64,000 nucleotides of DNA, from NCBI GenBank assembly GCA_014607495.2, contig CP053155.1, positions 3,596,001-3,660,000 of the forward strand. Reading direction: 5' to 3'. This DNA comes from Carposina sasakii (lineage: Eukaryota; Arthropoda; Insecta; Lepidoptera; Carposinidae). Position 1 is the stretch's first letter; every line of letters starts with the position of its first letter. This document shows positions 54,705 to 64,000 of this stretch, piece by piece. Made by a program: the position numbers and the translations under genes. The notes under the pieces are model-generated. The model was given only the letters and a program-made list of their open reading frames with translations. It was not told the origin of the DNA and did no database searches.

Positions 54705-54794
54705 GGAAAAAAAAAAGTCTTGTCTGTAGCCGGATACGAACCAGGAATATCTGGTTTTCGACTCCGCCGATGTAACCGCTGGGCTATTATAAAC
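54705..54794 (-). mobile_element. tRNA-like gene or SINE head with Pol III signals
   Basis: Minus strand: A box TAGCCCAGCGG (54776-54786), B box GGTTCGTATCC (54732-54742), 33 nt apart, followed by a T10 run. No intact cloverleaf acceptor was found, so a tRNA-derived SINE or tRNA pseudogene is more likely than a working tRNA. Confidence 0.5.
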
Positions 54795-54939
54795 TTGTTA
54801 GAAATGGTGAAAATTACCTTCATATTCTAATGATATTGTAGTATTTTTGCTAAATAATAAAATTGAAACTTATCGTCTATGCCTTACGGTTGATTTCTCA
54901 TAATAAGATGATATTTTATGCGATACCTAATACCTAATG

Positions 54940-55392
54940 TCGTCTTGTATCTGAATGCTGGGCCGTAAAGAAGGATAAAAATCAATTCCATGTAAGCAAG
55001 ATGAGAATGTTGAGATGGATGTGTGGAGTTACAAGAATGGATAAAATAAGAAATGTGTATATAAGAGGAAGTTTGAAAGTTGCGCCGATCACAGACAAGT
55101 TACGAAGTAACCGTCTGTCTTGGTACGGGCATGTAAAGCTATATTATGAGTCTATGATGTAGAGCGACGGGATGAAAGGCATATTTTACAGAGAGCTTTG
55201 TGCATGAGTGTGGATGGATATAAAGAAAAGAAAGTAGACCAAAGAAATGTTGGATGGACTGTGTGAGGGAGGATATGCGTGTACTGGGAGTGAGCCATGA
55301 GATGACGGATAATAGGGATGAATGGAAGAAAAGTACATATTGTGCCGACCCCAAATAAATGGGAACAGGGCAGGAAGATGATGATGACCTAA
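54940..55392 (+). mobile_element. RTE-type LINE 3' coding fragment
   Basis: Reads VSECWAVKKDKNQFHVSKMR then MLRWMCGVTRMDKIRN and LRSNRLSWYGHVK, a stop and frameshift, then RPKKCWMDCVREDMRVLGVS and HEMTDNRDEWKKSTYCADPK before TAA; a GATGATGATGAC tail follows. Different subfamily from 28323-28952. Dead copy. Confidence 0.82.
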
Positions 55393-55687
55393 TCACGTTG
55401 TATAAGGTACCGACTAGTATTGAAAAATACCTAATCCACATACCTATTCCAATATTTATGCCTCACCTGTAGTAGTAAGTAAGTTCCTTAGGTGGGTGAA
55501 AGATATTGTACCTACATATACTCGTAAATGTATATAAAATTTGTGTATGTGCTTCATGTGTAAAGCAGTGCGCTTATAGAATACTTCTCATGCTGTGTGT
55601 GTGATTTCGGAACTAATTTCTTTTGTAGACTTTTACATAGATAAACAAAGCAACTAGCGCCATCGTTCAAAGGAATTCTACCAATTT

Positions 55688-55972
55688 ATAAAGGTGAAAG
55701 TTTGTATGTGTGTGAGTGTGTATGTTTGTTACTTCATCACGCAAAATCCTGAAATGTATGGAACAGCTGATTTTTTTCACTATATCGGAGTTGGCCCCAT
55801 AGTGAAAGTTGTTTCTTTTTACTTTCCTAGTTTCGTGTCAAAGGCAAATCACTAATTTCGGAAAGACCTTATATTAGCTTAGGTACGTATCAGAATAACA
55901 CATTATACTTTTTATCCCGGGTAAATATTTTATCCCGTAATTTCGACATTTTGTTTTTTCTCCTGTCCATTA
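55688..55972 (+). mobile_element. Lep1-type Helitron-like element, diverged
   Basis: ATAAAGGTGAAAGTTTGTAT, ACTTTTTATCCCGGGTAAAT and ATTTCGACATTTTGTTTTTT; the final hairpin is lost. Confidence 0.5.
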
Positions 55973-56649
55973 TAAAATGCATTCTCAGCACTAAACTTTA
56001 CATACTTACTAATTATGATTATAGCTACTTACACCTTTGATTCTCTCCCCTTTTTAGAAAATTCTCTCCAACGTTGAGCCATCTTCCTTTTGGAAACATA
56101 TTTTTTAGTTTTATTTCCCATTAGTCCGAACTCAATCGAGTAATACCTACACCGCTAGATAATAAAAAATGCCACTGCCGTGGGCGAAAGCGACATAGAC
56201 CCTACGTCGTCGGCGCACAGCGCGGTACTGAGTGTCAGCGGGCACGAAGTTACTATTTAACGCTTTTCTGTAAGCATTAGAGTAGAATATCGCTTGCACG
56301 CTAAACAACTGATTGAGCTCAGAAGTAAAGAGCGTAAGTCTCAAAAAGATTTTTATTAATTGTGTGTTCAATTATGATTGTTTTTTAATTTTGGCTTTAC
56401 AAAAGTTTACTATCATTATTATCTTGACATCCGAATTTATTTAAAACGCCTACCTCATGTAATAGCCGAAATAAGAGTAAAAATGACTAAAAAACATGTC
56501 GATTTCAAAAAACAAAACTATCGAGCGAAAATCATTAAATCATGTTTTTGGCTTTACATGACATAGTTAAGGGTACTAAGAATATAGTGTAATAGTCTCA
56601 CATTAAACAAACATGCACCCGTTTCAGCATATTTCATCAAAAAGATGCT
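55973..56649. other. Unassigned stretch with a GC-richer patch
   Basis: 56165-56260 is GC-richer (CCTACGTCGTCGGCGCACAG) and AAGAGCGTAAGT near 56327 is donor-like on the plus strand. No gene can be supported. Confidence 0.3.
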
Positions 56650-56885
56650 AAATAAGGTCTGCCTCCTCTTAACAGAACGAACTGTAATGTGTGATGATTC
56701 TCAATGTAACTCTAGATACGGCTGTTTTAGAATTTATGTTTTACTACTATTCATACCTTTAAGTACTTTTCACCGTCTTCGTTTCTACCTAAAGTTTCTA
56801 TGTTTCTATTCTGTTTGTCTTGTTTCATTGTTGCTTTTGTATATGTGTATGTGAAATCCTCAAATAAAAACTAACTATTCTAACT
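56650..56885 (+). mobile_element. LINE 3' UTR-like repeat
   Basis: TTCTATGTTTCTATTCTGTT, ATATGTGTATGTGAAATCCT and CAAATAAAAACTAACTATTC parallel the end at 46460-46785. Confidence 0.45.
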
Positions 56886-57185
56886 TACCTAAATCTAGAT
56901 TGAGCATAATATTACAAGTGGGCCTAAGATTTGCCTGTGCCATAGACCACATAAAGTCTTTTCTAGCTACCTGCGCTATATTGACCTTATGGGTTTGTAA
57001 GTTAGATCCCCTTTAAGTTATGTCCCCGTTGCCTAGACCGGGAGCACAACACACGAACTCGTTCTTATTTTCTGCGAACCAACGTGTTTAACACCTCCTC
57101 TAAGTATTTGCCCTGTGAGTATGTTCAGTATGTTGGTCAAAGGTCTAAGGTTTGTAAATGCATTTTGAACCTCCTTAGGAACAAT

Positions 57186-57380
57186 TTACTATTTTGGAGA
57201 TAGTTCAATTGGTTAAAGCAAAAGCACGGTTTGCGTGAGGTCGTGAGTTCAAATCTCACTCGGGTGAAAGAAAATTTCATTTTTTAATAATATTTATGAT
57301 ATATTTTGGAGAGCTGTAACCACTAATTAATAATTCACAATGCCTCAGAGATCTTAGTGTGGGACTAGGTCAATGTGTTC
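57186..57380 (+). mobile_element. SINE-2, tRNA-derived
   Basis: ATAGTTCAATTGGTTAAAGC as head, B-box-like GAGTTCAAATCTCACTCGGG near 57246, and a SINE-1-like tail ATCTTAGTGTGGGACTAGGT. Different head from SINE-1 but a shared tail. Confidence 0.55.
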
Positions 57381-58499
57381 TGAAATTTATTAACCTATTT
57401 ATTTTTACTCGTATTTATTTATTGAAGTACCTTAAGAAACCTATCTGATGCCCTCTTCAGGGGAAACAACTAAAGGAATTTTGATGAAAGTTGGTACTTA
57501 AGGTGGAGGAAAATGTAGGTATGTAGTGACTAGTTTTATTATTCAAAGTTAAACCTTCAAAAAAATAAAACTTTGTATTATAGAGCATCCTGTACTCCTA
57601 CTCGTTCAAAAATCTAATAAATAGACCCGATACAATTCAAGTTTAATAAAGAATAAAATTATCTATCTGAGATCAAAGATCTAGCGAATTAGGGATATAT
57701 TTATTTTGCCTATCAAAGCCTAGACAAGTTTTAAAAAAGACCTACCTAAGTATAGATACATAACCATGTTTAATGAAGAGATAAATGGTGTATTAAAAAA
57801 AAATATCAAGCCAATGTAATTTCCTAATTAGCCATAAAAATAGTGCTTAAGACTGTCCCAGATGTTCGGCATTCACATTAATTGGGACTTCGTCATAAAA
57901 TTGTCCTTTAACTCGTTTTTTGTTACATCATCTGAGAGATAAAGGATGTTACTGACGAACGATTAGATTGATAAATCACACTACTATGTAGTTTACTATA
58001 TTAGTATACCTTGTGTTGGCGCTTGGCGACTTCGACAGTAACTTTATTTAAGAGTTATGGGTCCAGGGACTTATCCCAAACTGCTGCAACCTCCTCTTGT
58101 CCACGTCCCGGGACGGATATGTCGCACTTAGGTTGTATTGGTTTATGGTGGAACGACCTCACACTCGCAGAGCAATTTTCTGACTGAATTTGACTGAATG
58201 ATTGTCAAATTCTTTTTATTTTTTTTATAAAGTTTTGGCCCTGGACCAGGCCTAAACACCTTGGTTCATAAAAAAAAAAAATACGCGTAAAACAGTTCAA
58301 AAGAAATTAGGGCCAATAGGATAGTGTTGTACGTAACTAATAAATTAAATATTAGTTGTGAATTTTATTTAACCGTTATTGTTGCACTGCTTGTGTTTAA
58401 TCGTTAATTTTAAAAAATCCGAATGAATATTTTTGTTTCATAGAATTATATCATATTTAGCGTAACTCATAGCGTAACTACAGAAACAGAAGTCGATAA
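57381..58499. other. Unassigned stretch
   Basis: 58060-58200 on the minus strand contains an open piece with KPIQPKCDISVPGRGQEEVA and then stop; possibly a decayed element, not recognised. Confidence 0.35.
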
Positions 58500-58875
58500 T
58501 ACAGGATGTTTTTTTGTGGCCACCTTTAACGAAGGGTACGTATTCTATACATGAAATAAAGTAAGTTTATGCCAAAAAAATGCTGGATTTTTTTTTTTAA
58601 TTTTTTTTAATTCCTTGATCGTGCGAAATTTATAGTGTCTAGTGTTTATGTTAGTTTTTTTTATAGACAGATATTAATTATTTTTCGTGAAAAAATCCTG
58701 CTACGCGCGTCTATGTGCATTTATGCAGAAAAACGCAGTATATTTACTTAAATTTGGACCCTAATATTTTGGAAACCAGACACTTCCCAGGTATGCTTCC
58801 ATGGAGAAAAATGATGGTGATGATGAGGAGATTCCGTAGTTTTCGGGAACGTTGACGACCAAAAATCATCCTGTA
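58500..58875 (+). mobile_element. MITE-B reference copy
   Basis: TACAGGATGTTTTTTTGTGG to AAAAATCATCCTGTA, TA at both ends, uninterrupted. It shows that the copy at 21349 was split in the T run after GTGTTTATGTTAG. Confidence 0.88.
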
Positions 58876-61104
58876 TAAACAAACCATAACACTACTCTAA
58901 TTTAAAAAAAATCCTGTCAGGTTATCTAGGTATATTTACATAACACACAGTTTTTTTTTTTTCATTTTCATCAGAAGAAGTAAATCACATTTATGATATC
59001 GTAATGATATTATTTATAACCTAAAATAATTAAAATGGCTGACGAGGGGGGTTTTCAATATGGAAAGTAGGTACAACAAAATACGCTACATACGAGTACC
59101 TAGTATTCATAGTTGCTGGTCTACGTTTGTCCTTAGCTATTCGGCAAACTTAAATCGCTGGCGCACATGCAAGCTTTTTATATCAAAACCTACTCAAATA
59201 TATTGTACATATTACAAACATATAAGCCTAGTCCTATTTCGGGAACGTGACGAGTCGGACATTTTTAACATTTAATTTAGACTTTTTTTTCTTATTGCCT
59301 GCCACTGTTATTATACCTAAGATAAATTCTGCAAGAACTGGCAGATCATAGCCGATTGGAAAAGTTGGGTAGAAGGTTTTATTACGCATTAGAATGATGG
59401 CGACTAATATAATTAATATGATGATGATAAGGACAATCATTTAATCAAACTAATTAGCTAAAATTTGTATTATTATTATTGGCTTAGGACTAAGGCCTTA
59501 TTTATTTGACCTCTTCTATGATATAGGTAGCGATAGGCTAACCGTTTCATGGCACTAAAAATTAGTTGACACAGGTGTGTAATTTGGCCACCTCTACCCA
59601 AAAAATGATTGCGAATACATGTTTGTGTGATCATACATGATCGACGGTCTAAAATCCAATTAGTAGCGAAGCAGCAGTGCCACAGACAACAAAATATTAC
59701 ATCCATATCGAGAAGAGGCAGTTAAGTTCCTACACGCAATTCATAAGTACTTGTACCTACTAATTCAGTATCCTGTCTTACCACCTAGATGGCCGATGGC
59801 CGTGGTCGGGGTCCAGTTTTTGTCCAGCACACATGTCGCGCGCCTTTTTGCCGGCAGTCGTGTGCGCCTCATGCGGTTCCAAGTGGGTTTAACCACTTTT
59901 TCACCGCCATACCCAATTAAGTGAGGTTGTACACGAAATTCATTGAATGATTTCGCATTATCAAGTTGAATGATCGGCTTGCGATTAATTTCGATTTACA
60001 GCTTTGTCCGCTGAGCGCTCGGTTTTGCAATTACGATCTGTTGAAGTGCACGATGATAAATGTGAGTAATAAAATTTTATGTAACGCTAAAATTATTGAA
60101 TGGTGATTTACAAAGCCATATGGTGACGAAGAAGGAGAGAATCAAATGATAACTGAACAAATTAAGACTCTTTCTTTAACTCTATTTGGAAAGAAGACGT
60201 TAGGTCTAAAGATTTTTTTCACCAGAAAAAGAAAAATAATTTAATCCGATGATACAATATTTATAACAGGTTGAAATCTTACAATAATGATTCCCTCAGA
60301 GCGGAGCGAAGACCAATCATTAATCTAAGCTTGAAATATTGACGTGGGAGAGTTTCGCAAAATGTCGAAAATTTAACTTCAATTGCAATCAAATCTTGTT
60401 TATTATTATTTTGTATGTGAGTACAGTCATCTCATGTAAAAGGTACACTATATCCGCTAAATATACCTACTGGAATCTTACTAGATATCTAAAGATTTAT
60501 TTATTTAAGATTAGGCACACCAACATCACATGTATTGAACGACTGTACTCGTAATATCTTTTTGTTCAGGATTATTGCCTTTGTTGGAATTTTATTCGAA
60601 AATAAGGCATAGCAACAAAAACCAAATGGACAGATGACGCAATGTTAGAGGTTGAAGACACTGTTTTTTACGACCTTGCGACCATCTTTAAAATTTAAAT
60701 TATTATTGGGTGTTGGTTGCCATTTTTTATGGTGCCCATTAATTCGTTGTTATAGTACTGTACACCATAAATGTGTAAAGTTATAATTTGCCTATCTATT
60801 CCAAATTGATCATTTTATTTTATAATCTACTAACCGAGCCTCTTTGAAGTGTATCTCTATTTTCATACGAGTTCATTGGTGATTTCAAACGTCCAACAAT
60901 TTGTGTGACAATGTTCAAAAGAAAATTTTCGAAGACAGTAAAATTATACCTCATTACATTACATTATTAATAATTATATACACGTGTTATCCAGCTTATG
61001 AGAATATCTCTTGACTACGATTATTCCATCTATTGCATAGTTTAGTTATTTTAGTTTTAACGCCTTACCTAAGTTTTAACCTTAGTATCCCCCATGGCAG
61101 TCTT
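58876..61104. other. Largely unassigned stretch with possible 5' exon-like sequence
   Basis: 59780-60065 is GC-richer, not matched elsewhere in the window, and ends in ACGATGATAAATGTGAGTAA, a donor-like site. A (TTTA)n-type end similar to 32801 lies near 60495. No reading frame is supported. Confidence 0.3.
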
Positions 61105-61168
61105 ATGGCGTGCCCCGGTGGAGGCCTACGTCCAGCAGTAGACTGCAATAGGCTGATGATGATGATGA
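61105..61168 (+). mobile_element. LINE 3' end T with (TGA)n tail
   Basis: GGAGGCCTACGTCCAGCAGT, GACTGCAATAGGCTGATGAT and a GATGATGATGA tail. Confidence 0.68.
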
Positions 61169-61709
61169 ACCTTAGTTAATTTTTATTTTTATCAACTTAG
61201 GTTTAATTTTAATGTTAAAAAGTCACGTGCAGAGTCCTTTGACCTGGGGGTCTACTCTGAAATGCCGCTTTCGAATCTTTCGGTCCGACCGAAGCCCGAC
61301 CGAATCGAAGCCTTTGACAGCCTTTGACCCTACTACGAAATTGCTTCGATTCATTCATCTGAGTTTACAACTCATTCGAAACCATAGAGAATAATTCACA
61401 TCGACTAATATTATAAGCTTTCTATTATCTAGCCTTATACCTGTCAAATAGAGTTCGATCGGACCGAATGAAAAAACGGCGCGACTGATCCGATCGAAGG
61501 AAGTTCGTAGTAGGAAACACCTCGATATTCGACTTCAGAGTAGACCTCCTGTACCCTATTAAATGGTAGAAATACTTTATATATTACCGACCTAAATCAG
61601 GTTTTTATTACGATCTATAAAATCAGCTGGCTTATACATATCCATAATAACCTACTAATTATGAGTTTAATCAGATTTAAGATGTACTCTTAGAAACCAC
61701 TCACACTAC
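61169..61709. other. Unassigned stretch
   Basis: 61240-61330 and 61440-61550 are rich in GACCGAA and TTCGGTC motifs, with an inverted relation (GGTCTACTCTGAAATGC near 61248 against TTCAGAGTAGACC near 61536), so a roughly 300-bp foldback element is possible. Confidence 0.4.
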
Positions 61710-61790
61710 CTAAGAAAATGCCGGAGTCGACTCTTAAGGCATGCACGGAAGGAGATGCAGCTGATATATTCGCGAATCCCCCAGGAAAAG
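61710..61790 (+). repeat. Dispersed repeat R 3' fragment
   Basis: GAGTCGACTCTTAAGGCATG and ACGGAAGGAGATGCAGCTGA. Confidence 0.55.
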
Positions 61791-61923
61791 AAAAAAAGGA
61801 AATACAAAAACTATACCTTCTAGGTACCAAAGCGAAGCGAGTGCGGGTCAATAATAAAAAATACATGAATATACACCATCTTGTATTCCCGTATTACCCA
61901 TTTGTGAGAAACATCTGCCCAAG

Positions 61924-62060
61924 TAGCATGACTTGCGAAACACAATATGATAAACCGATTTATCGACATTTAGCCTGTAAAAATACGATAAATATAGCCG
62001 CCATGTTGAATTTTGTATAGAGACGGTACGATACGATATCTCAGATGCGTGGTCATGCTA
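61924..62060 (+). mobile_element. MITE-D copy
   Basis: TAGCATGACTTGCGAAACAC to GCGTGGTCATGCTA, with ATATAGCCGCCATGTTGAAT inside. Confidence 0.8.
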
Positions 62061-62309
62061 GGGGCTGGTTTGGCTATACCGGTAGTCAGTTACCCGGGTA
62101 ACTCGGTACCCTGCCGATAAACGACTGTTTTATGCTAAACACTCAGTTCATCTTATCGCGAGTTAGCTAATTATAGAAGAACCATCAAATTGAACCTCAT
62201 TTATTTTTGTCATTGAAAAATATGAGTGACTATTTTGAAGCAAAATTAATTTACACTAGGTACATCGGTACCAATCTAATGGGCATATTTTAGCAATTTG
62301 GTAGGTCAT

Positions 62310-62575
62310 CATCATCATCAGCCTATTGCAGTTCACTGCTGGACGTAGGCCTCCCCCAGGCCACGCCACAAGACTGCCATGGGGGCTATTTGCCCATAGT
62401 CACCACGCTGGACAGGCGGGTTGGTGACCGCAGTTTGTATTTTGGACTATGTTGTCAACACGGGAGGCGCTGCTGCCCACCTCCCGGAAACCCTTAATCG
62501 CCGCGTACGATACCCGCGGGCAGACATGGGGTGATACGAATTCTACTCTGCCGACACCACGCGGCTGATGGCTAA
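62310..62575 (-). mobile_element. LINE 3' end T copy with (ATC)n tail
   Basis: CATCATCATCATCAGCC then TATTGCAGTTCACTGCTGGA through GGAGGCGCTGCTGCCCACCT to ACTCTGCCGACACCACGCGG. Longest copy. Confidence 0.72.
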
Positions 62576-62589
62576 ATTTGGTTGGTATC

Positions 62590-62715
62590 AACATAATATT
62601 TCCTCCTACTGTACCCGCTGTTCTAAACACTGCTGGGATTTCCTTTATGATCTTACAGTTTTGGCTATGCTTTTATGTGAGTATATGTATGGGATTATAT
62701 GTATGTAGGTATATA
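62590..62715 (-). repeat. Dispersed repeat R fragment
   Basis: TACCCGCTGTTCTAAACACT and TTATGATCTTACAGTTTTGG. Confidence 0.5.
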
Positions 62716-63477
62716 ACTTAGGTTATGTATGTATCCATGGTTTTTCTAATAGGGAATATGCGTATGACACAAAAAAAGTTTTTTTTAAATATTTTATATA
62801 AAAAATATTACAAATACAAACCGAATAGTGCAAAAATAACATAAATCGGTTAGTAAATACCAGTCACAGGTGTTTAAAATTTTTAAAAATTGAAATAAAA
62901 AAATTCCAACATTAAGGGAGTAATAACATACAATTTTACCCATATTTTGAATTATCTCATTGATTTAATAAATAATTTATTAATATCTGTACACAAAAAT
63001 GTGATATTACGTTTATAAAATAACATTGAATTTTTTTCCTATACTAATTTGAGACTCTTGTGTGCTATGAAAGTCTATGCCATTTTAGTATGGAGCAAAC
63101 GGAGCATTTCAAAAACATTTTTCTGGCACATATTTTTGAATCGTTGTAAATCCAAAACGGTTAGACAGATGCCATTCCAAGGGCAAACTTTATTCATTTT
63201 TTACGCAGAAAAATTAAATTAAAAAAATCATCCATATTTTCTACCCTATTTACTTCACTTCTTGGATTATCTATATTTTTCCTAGTCTGAGACTGCTTAT
63301 TTACACTTACAAGAAAAACAAGTGATTTTTCTCCATAAGGAAATGGACTGAGGTTTACAAGAACTATGTTTACAGGTTTCTGGTTGTAGCCATCAAATAA
63401 ATATCGGTAGTTTAAAGCAAAAACGGTAGTGATACTTTTACGGTATTAGATATCTTAATAATCTCTACAAAGTAACG
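62716..63477. other. Unassigned AT-rich stretch
   Basis: No gene or repeat recognised. Confidence 0.35.
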
Positions 63478-63560
63478 TAAAAGTGTGTGTTTGCATCTGT
63501 TCCGTTTTCACGTACAAACCGTTAGGATATGGTTTAAATTTTACCTACAAGTGAAGGAGG
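63478..63560 (+). mobile_element. Lep1-type Helitron-like 5' fragment
   Basis: GTGTGTTTGCATCTGTTCCG then TTTTCACGTACAAACCGTTA, the start of the family only. Confidence 0.4.
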
Positions 63561-63829
63561 GATATTTACAAAAATACCTATAGAGATCAGGCAGATCTGA
63601 TTAATGTCTCTTACACACATAGCACTTACTAACACAAAAAATATAATTACATCAAAATAAAATACCTAATCAATCCAAAGAAGAATCGTTAAAATAATAA
63701 CGTAAATAATTAAGAGCCATTTTACTAACAAGAAAATCGACACATTTGAAATTTTGTTCTGAAAAACCTACACAGAAAGACGAAAATCACGACACGGGTG
63801 ATACCTTAGCACTTAAAGCACTATTAACA

Positions 63830-64000
63830 ACACAACAAGACTTTAGGCACCTTAGTGTGGGACTAAGATAATGTGTTACAGAAAGTCGAAATTCACGACG
63901 CAGGAGATACTTATAAGCCCTTAAAAGCGCCTATCACAACAAGACTAGGGACCTCAGTGTGGGTCTAGGTTAATGTGTTGTAAAGTAAAAACCTCCTATT
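63830..64000 (+). repeat. Two SINE tail fragments
   Basis: CACCTTAGTGTGGGACTAAG (near 63849) and CCTCAGTGTGGGTCTAGG (near 63951), each followed by a TAATGTGTT variant. Confidence 0.55.

Noticed and set aside
61718..62020. 100-codon plus-strand frame
   Set aside because: Joins a repeat R fragment to a MITE-D copy.

Overview
The window looks like accessory, TE-dense nuclear DNA of a lepidopteran insect (moth or butterfly; species not resolvable by reading). Evidence: AT-rich composition; tRNA-derived SINEs with the TGGTGTAGTAGG A box and GGTTCGAATCC B box; Lep1-type Helitron-like elements ending in a GC-rich hairpin plus CTAG; RTE-type non-LTR fragments with (TGA)n-like tails; and many TA-flanked MITEs. 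Bacterial features, rRNA and CRISPR arrays are absent.

Only two loci look like intact host genes. The first is a single-exon reading frame of 1698 codons on the minus strand (9466-14562). It encodes a low-complexity Lys/Pro/Ala/Ser protein: a basic and then acidic N-terminal part, about twenty imperfect repeats resembling TPAKK-rich linker-histone tails, and a C-terminal domain with four C-x5-C-x5-C modules, three of them C-x-H-x-P-x-C-x2-I-x2-C. I do not recognise it as a named family. The second is a tRNA-Val(CAC) gene on the minus strand (27005-27076) with a Pol III terminator. Weak coding candidates are a decayed frame at 5736-6405, a possible small split gene at 9020-9309 converging on the large gene, and a hydrophobic frame at 52753-52987.

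Region by region: 1-1020 is a 58-bp tandem array grown inside a dispersed repeat. 1-9 kb holds an LTR-type primer-binding site, SINE, Helitron-like and MITE copies. 9-15 kb holds the large gene. 15-21 kb is mostly unassigned AT-rich DNA with a SINE ending in 60 A. 21-28 kb has nested MITEs, a hAT-type MITE with a clean 8-bp target duplication, and the tRNA. 28-34 kb has a 5'-truncated RTE copy with an 11-bp target duplication and a Helitron-like copy split by a retroposon with a 14-15-bp duplication. 38-45 kb has back-to-back MITEs, a second hAT-type MITE, a perfect 125-bp tandem duplication and LINE ends. 48-53 kb has a CGATA-rich tract, an inverted SINE, a minisatellite and an 84-bp palindrome. 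54-64 kb is more of the same, with possible unattached 5' exon-like sequence near 59.8-60.1 kb.

There is no operon-like co-operation between genes. The main story is an unusual repetitive protein gene embedded in layered transposon insertions whose order can be read from nesting and target-site duplications.
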